Of a stretch of DNA of 63,057 nucleotides, positions 56,646 to 63,057 are shown in pieces. How positions within the stretch are numbered: position 1 is the first letter of the stretch; each line of letters begins with the position of its first letter. This DNA comes from Collybiopsis luxurians FD-317 M1 (taxonomy: Eukaryota; Basidiomycota; Agaricomycetes; Agaricales; Omphalotaceae). The DNA lies in the NCBI GenBank assembly GCA_000827265.1, contig KN834854.1, positions 1-63,057 of the forward strand, written 5' to 3'. A model generated the notes under the pieces. It was not told the DNA's origin, did not search any database, and saw only the letters and a list, made by a program, of their open reading frames with translations. Made by a program: the position numbers and the translations under genes.

Positions 56646-56771
56646 TCAGTGACTGTAGATTAATCAGGGACTCGGGTACTTCCTCCGCAACAATTTGCTT
56701 CCAGTTTTCCAAGCCTTCTAACCAGGTTTCTTGTTTAACAACGACAACCTGTCGAGGGCTTGATTACCAGG

Positions 56772-57197
56772 TTACGTGTACTGGGTACTTTTTAGTTTAG
56801 GTACCGGGCTACATAAAAAGAAAGATATGATGTGACGAATGGAAGTTTTCCTCGTGTGCCCCGGAACTTTAGCAAGGACACCACCCAAACGGTGTCTCAA
56901 ATCATGGGGCCATGGTCGGGATTTTACAAACATGTCATATCCTTCCAATAGAACAATGCGTTCATGTTCACTAGGACGTAGGTGGCTTTCCTGAAGGAAT
57001 ATAATACTATGATCTTTGAGATTCTTAGTGAAGTCAGGGCAGTCGAGTTTCAGTCTGAGGTTTCCTTTCACATTCCACATTTTAACATTCAAATCATGCA
57101 CAGAACGAGTCGCGACAGAAGAGTCTATTGCGGTATTGGGTATGTAGTACCTATGCAAATGAGGCACATTTTCCGCTACTGGCTGTATGGAAGACAA
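56772..57197 (-). pseudogene. LINE ORF2 N-terminus: AP-type endonuclease fragment
   Basis: A 141-codon frame with LNVKMWNVKGNLRLKLDCPD, HSIIFLQESHLRPSEHERI and LGGVLAKV, matching the first motifs of the endonuclease/exonuclease/phosphatase fold at the start of fungal LINE ORF2 proteins. Homology ends at about 56830, before the catalytic His/Asp motifs, and no reverse transcriptase follows. It is therefore a 5' fragment of a LINE. Confidence 0.6.
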
Positions 57198-57250
57198 TGA
57201 TATAACATGAGAAATATTATGTCAAAGAGAATTTGACAGGCTGGGATCGG

Positions 57251-58200
57251 CTAAAAATCCCTTATAAAATTAATATTTTCATATCCGGTCGGACCGGGCA
57301 CCACATTCATCCACACATTGTAGAAACTCTGGGCCTGATTCTGGTATTTGAATGTAATGTGCAGACAATTAGATCCATGCATCCCAGCCCAAGTGCGAGA
57401 AGTAACATTAGGATTACCAATCATGCGACCCGGTGCTTTCGCGACATGAGCCCTAGCGGCCGCATTGGCGGTATCAATAGATCCGAAGTTGAGAGGACCA
57501 ACGGTCACACCCCACTAGTACGAACAGGCCCAAGAGTCGATGGAGCAGGTGGGACAGCAGGGGTCGGCACAGCAGAGGTGACCGCGGATGGAGCAGCCGG
57601 TGCATTCGGAACTGCAGTGTTTGGGGCAACGGGACCAGCCATGGTTGGAGCAGTGGGAGCTGTGGTGGTCAGCGCAATAGGAGCAGCCATGGATGGGGCA
57701 CCAGTAATAATGCTGGGTGTGGAAGTTGAAGGGAAAACGACCGGCGCGAGGGGAATCCCTTGAGTCGAAGTCCCATCAGAGGGTTTGACATATGTGGAAG
57801 CTGGCTGTTGGAGGAGAGTAGTGGAAGTGCGAAGGTCAGAATGACCTTGGATAGCAGCGTCGAGCCCACCACCAATGTCTGAGATGGCAGATGATAGACA
57901 GGAGGTTGCAGTGGATAGATCATCGATCCTGTGTAAAATGACATTGTTCGCCGATAGCGGAGAAGCTACCGGCGTCTCGATACCATTACCAGTACCACTC
58001 TGCAAGGAAGAGACCGCAGCGCTCAACGACGAAACCGTACTATTTAGATTTTCAACCGCGCGCACAGTCGTCATGATATCAGGTCCTCCGACCTGCTGGA
58101 ATAGCTCATGCATAGCCGCTAATTCCACCTGACGTTCCTTGCGTTCATCCTCTAATTTCGCCGCAATATCTGGATGACAGTGAGACTGTCAGCTGCTGCC
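57251..58200 (-). pseudogene. LINE ORF1-like protein
   Basis: The frame 58128-57505 begins MELAAMHELFQQVGGPD (open upstream to about 58170), has a coiled stretch NLNSTVSSLSAAVSSLQ and a long Ala/Pro/Thr linker (TAPTAPTMAGPVAPNTAVPN). After a frame change near 57505, the second frame, 57508-57251, gives MTVGPLNFGSIDTANAAARA and HGSNCLHITFKYQNQAQSF, a compact C-terminal domain. Position directly upstream of the endonuclease frame, and the coil-linker-domain plan, fit a LINE ORF1. CpG is retained, so decay is recent. A host-gene origin is not excluded. Confidence 0.5.
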
Positions 58201-58233
58201 AACTTTTACTTTTGGCAACAATTTCATTCTATC

Positions 58234-58650
58234 TCGCCCGTTTCCGTTGTTCCTAATGCGGGCCTGCTGCGTAATATTAACCTATCTATCTATCTACGAT
58301 TATCGATTTCTTCATAAATCGATCCATAGTTGGACACATAGAATGTTGAAGCAAGGCGACGGGGTTACTATTCACCGATCTCTTCCCAACTCATACTGCA
58401 AGTTGACGCGATGTAGGCGGAGTAATATTGGGCGGGTGTAGATGTCCGAGGAGAGTGCCAAGCCATCAGGGGCATACAAAGTAGATCCATGATTGGACAC
58501 ATAGAACGTTGGAAGAAGGGACGGCATTACTATTCACTGATTTCATCCCGATTTAAACCACCAGTGGACGCGATGTATGCAGTGTAATGCCGGGCGGGTA
58601 TAGATGTCTGAGAAAAGTATTAAGCCATCCTGAGGGGCATACGAGACAGA
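58234..58650 (+). repeat. Tandem repeat D, copy 2 (opposite orientation to 9134-9487)
   Basis: Begins GTTGTTCC...GCGGGCCTGCT, then the CTATC run and two units starting at about 58320 and 58485 (ATCCATAGTTGGACACATAG, GGCGACGGGGTTACTATTCA, GCCAAGCCATCAGGGGCATA). Roughly four in five bases match the reverse complement of 9134-9487 by eye. It lies upstream of the LINE ORF1. Confidence 0.8.
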
Positions 58651-58927
58651 CTCCCACTCACCATACCCTGCCTTTCCTGCTTTGGTAGCTTGCAGCACCG
58701 TACGTTGCAGTGTGAATCAGTAAGGAATGGGTGAGTAGTAACATTTTGGAACGGTGAAAAATGGGAGAGTAGCAACCCTGTCCCCTCGTATCAAAATTTT
58801 ACACCTCAATTGTTTTTTGCATCGATGAACGTTAGTCGAATACCGGGTCATTTGAGTTTTCACATTCAACCTGATCTGTCGGAAATGAGCGGAAGATACA
58901 GCGAGATCGAAACACATAAGGCAAAGG
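58651..58927. other. Intergenic
   Basis: No gene. A fragment at about 58735-58785 (AGTAGCAACCCTGTCCCC) weakly resembles part of repeat D. Confidence 0.35.
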
Positions 58928-59010
58928 GGATATTTAATACCTGAGAAAATCGCTTCGAGGCTTCATTGATTTCTCAAACATGAGGCATTCGAGGGTTGAA
59001 CTTTGTCAAG
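58928..59010 (+). repeat. Repeat C outer motif, solo copy
   Basis: GAGAAAATCGCTTCGAGGCT and ATTTCTCAAACATGAGGCAT match the fold-back element arms at 17601-18136. This shows that the motif is dispersed. Confidence 0.75.
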
Positions 59011-59366
59011 GAATATTGATAAATGGAAGCATGAATAAATGAAGATAGAGGTCCTGGCCGTCGACATGCTGTTCTGAGTCGACATTCACTACCCCCCATA
59101 TCAAACCAGAACGTCGGCACTCAAATGACGTCGCATCATTGGAGCAATTTCTGTATCTGTCCTTTGTTTCTACCTAAATTAGGAGTAACTCGGAAATCGA
59201 AGGGTTCACGACAATTGATACCTAAGATGGTACAATCTTGGCTATCATTGATCACTTACCGAAAAAGCCACCCTTTGTTTCGTTCACTAACTTTGGCTTC
59301 ACATTTCCTCATTAGTTCTTTTCGCTGCTCGGCAACAGTATTTGGGTCGGCAGCTCATTGAGGGCT
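59011..59366. other. Upstream region of the lectin-like gene
   Basis: No gene; a 78-codon plus frame at 59125-59361 is unremarkable. It leads into a TATA box. Confidence 0.35.
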
Positions 59367-59374
59367 TATAAAAG
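59367..59374 (+). promoter_or_regulatory. TATA box of the lectin-like gene
   Basis: TATAAAAG, 84 bases before the ATG at 59458. A pyrimidine-rich stretch follows, as in strong fungal promoters. Confidence 0.6.
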
Positions 59375-59457
59375 ACCCCGGATTGCACCTGCCATCCAAC
59401 TCCCAAGTCGCTCTCATCGCACTTTCCTGATCACACTAGCTTAACCTTACTTTCCAA

Positions 59458-60119
59458 ATGTCTCCACCTGCTGCCGGAAACTACTACATCAAAAATAAGG
59501 CCTCTGGGTACTATGTGACCTCGGATGGCAAAGACTCCTCCTCGACCGCAGTCCATACCACAAAACCTAATGGCGATCTTGATGACAAGTTTGTGAGTGA
59601 TCCGTTTCTCATGTACTACTTCTCTCCTTCTCCCTCATCTGAGATGAATATAGGTCTTCAACTTGAGGAAAGGAGATAGCGACCAGTATTTTATCTCCGC
59701 CAATTATTCTGGGGCCAATGTGCCAATGTGCGAAATTTCATGCCATCAGGGATTCACACTGGAAGGAAACAGAATCCTGAAATACATTCTTTAGATCCAA
59801 CCGGGTTCCACTGTCATCTGGACGACCAATGGGCAGGTATTCAGAATCTTGGATGCTGGTCCTGGACTCTACAAGTACAATCCAGCTTTTGTTCAAATGA
59901 CGATGTCACTAATCCCACCCTGCATTCTGACAATTCCAGCATCCGCTTGCTAGGAGAAAACCGCTTCTGGTATGATGATGTTGCGTCAATTCAACCCTTT
60001 CGCACGGTAAGTTGGAGATACTCTTCTACCTTCCAGTTCTCATCAGTTATAATATGTAGATCCTCCTCAATACCGGTAGGACTGGGGATGCCTGCAACTG
60101 GATGCTCCAAGCTGCGTAA
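59458..60119 (+). CDS. Beta-trefoil (ricin B-type) lectin-like protein
   Basis: Spliced gene of about 160 codons. Exon 59458-59592 begins MSPPAAGNYYIKNKASGYYV; the intron 59593-59653 is GTGAGT...ATAG. Exon 59654-59874 has VFNLRKGDSDQYFISANYSG and GQVFRILDAGPGLY. The intron 59875-59939 (GTACAA...CTGACAATTCCAG) restores the frame to IRLLGENRFWYDDVASIQPF. The intron 60007-60059 precedes ILLNTGRTGDACNWML and a stop at 60117-60119. The YYIKN...YV opening and repeated short beta units suggest a carbohydrate-binding beta-trefoil; there is no signal peptide, so it would be cytosolic. One in-frame TAG at 59792 remains. It is either a nonsense change or the 3' end of a further, weak intron, so activity is uncertain. 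Confidence 0.55.
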
Positions 60120-60593
60120 ACATTGCTCTGTATCTTGCCAAACAAGGAAGGAAGAAAGGAAAAGAAAAAACAACCAGTTTCTTGTATATCAATACCGCAA
60201 GTTGTATGAAGTGTGATATCAATTGTTGCGTTTCTATTGAGCAGGGTGACCCACGAGTGATAGACGTCTCGCGCAAATAAGGAGCAGTCCTCAAAATCAA
60301 CGAAGCTTGCTCTTGATTATTTAAATACCTGAGAACACTTGAGATCCGACTTTAACTAAATGTTACATCAGACGACCCTCGCCTCGACTTTTTGACATCT
60401 TGGACCCTTCCTAAGCACCTTGGTTCTCTAGCTCATCACCGTCCCAGGATTACCCATACATACATTAATTACTGGGAGATCTACTTTGCTCCATGTTCCA
60501 TTGGTGTAATTACTATTGATACCACTTTCCATTGATTCATAGGCTGCCATCATGCTCAAGCCTCAGTGAGTCAGAGGATTGACGTTGCTTCTC
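60120..60593. other. Intergenic
   Basis: 3' region of the lectin-like gene, convergent with the small ORF. Nothing else seen. Confidence 0.4.
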
Positions 60594-60902
60594 TTAGTGG
60601 GGTAGGGAGCCAAAAAGTGCTCTTGCAATTTCGAAGCCGAACTGAGCGACATATGCTTGACACAACTTCAAGTAAGACTCAGGGCAAGAAGTAGTTGAAA
60701 TATCATAGTACATTTTTATGCACTGCTCTTCAATGTTCCTTGTTGCTTCACTCTTCGTTGTTGGAGATGAGTGACCAGGAACAGATTGAAGCAGATTGGC
60801 AGGCAAACCTCTCAATTCACTCTCTCTCAGAGTAGCAGGTGCCGGAAGACACCATAGAGGACATGATTTAAGCAGATTATGGTACACAAAAGCCATATTC
60901 AT
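60594..60902 (-). CDS. Small hypothetical protein, 102 codons
   Basis: Minus-strand frame opening MNMAFVYHNLLKSCPLWCLP, with several cysteines (SCPLWC, EEQC, TSCPESYLKLC). There is no clear signal peptide and no domain that I know. A TATA box (TATATAAA, 60976-60969) lies about 70 bases upstream, which supports a real promoter. CpG content is host-like. It could also be the first exon of a longer gene. Confidence 0.45.
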   Translation of the reverse strand: MNMAFVYHNLLKSCPLWCLPAPATLRESELRGLPANLLQSVPGHSSPTTKSEATRNIEEQCIKMYYDISTTSCPESYLKLCQAYVAQFGFEIARALFGSLPH

Positions 60903-60968
60903 TATAGGCCTCTCACCGACAGCATGAGTCGGGGTACGGACAGACAGTAATGTCTCAAAGTTTTAAGG

Positions 60969-60976
60969 TTTATATA
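60969..60976 (-). promoter_or_regulatory. TATA box upstream of the 102-codon ORF
   Basis: The minus strand reads TATATAAA about 67-74 bases before the ATG at 60902. Confidence 0.5.
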
Positions 60977-61147
60977 GCGCATGAGTGGAAGATTATGGTA
61001 ACGTTTCAGCCATAAGTTCACCTACTTAATGCATAACGCCACCCCCTTACATTTTTGAAATTGTAATATACTTTCTCACAATGTGCTGGACTCAATGAAT
61101 GAATCTTACTTGCGGTGCTGTTTGGGCGCTGTAAACTGACAGCTCAT

Positions 61148-61675
61148 CAGTGTTGCCGCGGTTCGGTTCGGTGTGCGAACCTGCCATTTTTGGTGAACAT
61201 GAACCTGAACCTCGAGGTCCGGTTCAGCATTTGTTGAACCTTGAACCTGAGGTTCGGTCCAGGTTCAGAACCGGGTTCGAACCTCCGAACCTTCAAAATT
61301 CAATTAAATAGATAAGTATTTTTTAAGTTCCACAACTTAGATTTTTGCTACCCATACATATTTATTCACTCAAAATGGGCCTGTCAGGTTGTTAAGCAGT
61401 CCTATAGATTGGCTTTTATCTCAATTACTGGGGGCAAGTGTGATGTAATAGCATATCATACAACAAGATTTAAATTTGTTCACTTAGAAACTCAATTGAG
61501 GAGCTTTTTTCTACCTTAATTATGAGTTACTAACCTTAGAAGAGATGAAAAAAATCAATTTGCCTCTTTCAGATACATATTTTGGCCTGCAAACTGTTGC
61601 AGGTTCGGTTCAGGTTCAGAGGTTCAGTTTCGCACCGGGTTTAGTAGGTTCGCACATCGAACCACGGCAACACTG
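61148..61675. mobile_element. hAT-like MITE, 528 bp
   Basis: The left terminus CAGTGTTGCCGCGGTTCG is mirrored by the right terminus (reverse complement CAGTGTTGCCGTGGTTCG), followed on both sides by TGTGCGAACCT. CAGTGTTG-type ends are common in hAT elements. The interior has many GGTTCAGGTTCG/GAACCTGAACC subterminal repeats and an AT-rich core without coding capacity. An 8-bp target duplication is not seen (flanks CAGCTCAT and TGAAAGCC), so one flank may have been rearranged. Confidence 0.8.
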
Positions 61676-63057
61676 TGAAAGCCTACTCGCGTTCAAAAAC
61701 CTTTAGCCACTGCCGGATGTCAGGATCGATAAAGCTGGTGACTTTGACTTGGTACAAATTCCTTCTATTTGGATTGTCCTTATCATACTTGTCCTTCAGC
61801 ACATTTGATATCAATCGGGGATTGACCGCATTTCTCGTCTAACCACAACTGAACTAGAGTAAGCAAAGAGAGTTGCACAACCAGATCCAACGTGGAACAA
61901 AGCTGAAGCGCTGTTTGAAAATATTTGCACATGAACACGAACCCACAGTCATTTTATCTCTGAGAGCATTCCAACTTCATTACCTTCTTTGTATCTATCG
62001 CACTGACATGAAACGCCGTGACAGAGATAAGCTCAAAAAGCTGATGGTTCAAAACCCAATGGGAATGGGAATCATATCAAACAAGTATTTATGTATGTAA
62101 TGGAGTAGATAACTGTGCTATGAAGGGATTGTGTGATGTGTTGAGCTCTTTGGGGTCTTGCGGAGAGGCCACTATGGTTCCTTGAACAGGATCCGCGATC
62201 AAGGTGAGATATGCATGGAGCCGGACGTGGGTGATTAGAACCCAAGTATTGGAACTGTCAGTTGTAAGGAGGACCGTAGACGATGTTGCAGAACATCGTC
62301 GAAGGTCTTAGTAAATGTGCATTGTATGCATTCACACATTGTGAGAGGGTCGTTAGTGTGTAAAGTCAATGTATTTGTTACTCTCAAGCCATCAATACTT
62401 GTAAGTTGGAATTCAAACGGAGTGTGCGCAAAGTAACTTTTCAAGTAACTTTTTTTCCCACCCTTGACAGCTTAACTTGCCGAGTCCCGGCAAAATGTAT
62501 CTCTCATTAAAACTTATTTTCGACACATTTAACATGTTTTTGGTCTTCATTATAGCATCTGATTGCAGAATACTCTGAATATTAATGTTCCCTGAGTGAA
62601 CCAAGTGAATTGTATGCCTAATATTGCTGAGACTGCTGTTTACTTTAGCTGTAGCTATCGATTTGACCGAATATACCTAGGGATATATATTGGGTCATTA
62701 GCAGAAAGGTGCTAAACTGTCTTTGTTGCAAATACCAGCATGGGGGCACTGGAGGATATGGAAAATAAATGAGCAGCTCAAAATAACAGGTTAACTAGCA
62801 ATCCAGCTGTGCCGACTCAACTCTGAATTCTAATCTCCCCGTAGTCGCGCTCACATACTGGACTATTCTCATTGTCCTCCATACTTCAAACATATCCTCT
62901 TGCTCAAGATGCTTTGTCAATTGGTAAAATATCACTCTACTGATTGGACTATCAACATCTTCATACTTCAAAATTCATTTTTTCATTTATCCCTTGACTC
63001 TTGAGAAAATGCTATCCAAATGCCTTATCACAAATGCCTCAATTCTACGAGTAATCA
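61676..63057. other. No supported gene
   Basis: Only short frames (up to 75 codons at 61873-62100) without motifs. At most this is the edge of further genes beyond the window. Confidence 0.35.

Noticed and set aside
61873..62100. 75-codon plus-strand ORF
   Set aside because: Short, with no motif, promoter or splice support.
1..63057. CRISPR arrays, rRNA genes, bacterial operons
   Set aside because: None seen. Short introns, TATA boxes and eukaryotic transposons show a eukaryotic nuclear genome.

Overview
The window looks like a basidiomycete fungal genome, most likely an Agaricomycete. The signs are a KDZ transposase relic, an AIG1-type GTPase, a tandem-ZZ protein with a STAND-type helical N-terminus, chromodomain Ty3/gypsy elements, and many canonical 45-75 nt introns. 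The genus cannot be fixed from sequence alone.

Host-like, CpG-containing islands hold the few credible genes: a multi-exon ZZ gene (complement 4602-9082), a decayed AIG1-like GTPase (complement 18915-20017), a spliced beta-trefoil lectin-like gene (59458-60119) with a TATA box, and a small ORF (complement 60594-60902) with a TATA box.

Between them lies a nested, strongly CpG-depleted transposon graveyard. It contains a KDZ relic (0.9-3.1 kb), a degenerate TE-associated gene (12.7-14.7 kb), a Copia fragment (15.3-16.7 kb), a second degenerate TE-associated gene (22.8-24.8 kb), a plus-strand gypsy truncated in the reverse transcriptase (28.3-31.2 kb), two minus-strand chromodomain gypsy elements (33.0-43.8 and 43.8-48.2 kb), a third degenerate gene (48.3-51.2 kb), nested TA-flanked MITEs (52.0-52.5 kb), mirrored polypyrimidine/polypurine tracts (52.6-53.8 kb), a Tc1-like element (54.2-55.6 kb) and a LINE 5' fragment (56.8-58.2 kb).

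The most interesting observation concerns the two minus-strand gypsy elements. Between the end of the chromodomain-bearing integrase and the 3' LTR they carry plus-strand (antisense) genes with canonical short introns, a Cys-rich putative zinc-binding segment in one copy, and long coiled coils in both. In the better-preserved element this cassette lies between an internal polypurine-like tract and a second one that directly abuts a TG...CA LTR. This suggests a gypsy lineage that carries its own antisense accessory genes.

Other structure includes large fold-back repeats (17.6-18.1 kb, 9.6-9.9 kb), a perfect 39-bp hairpin (3.69-3.77 kb), a tandem repeat present in opposite orientations about 49 kb apart (9.1-9.5 and 58.2-58.65 kb), a TIR insertion with an intact 9-bp target duplication (46.39-47.2 kb), a hAT-like MITE (61.15-61.68 kb) and a tRNA-derived SINE-like element (32.3-32.8 kb).
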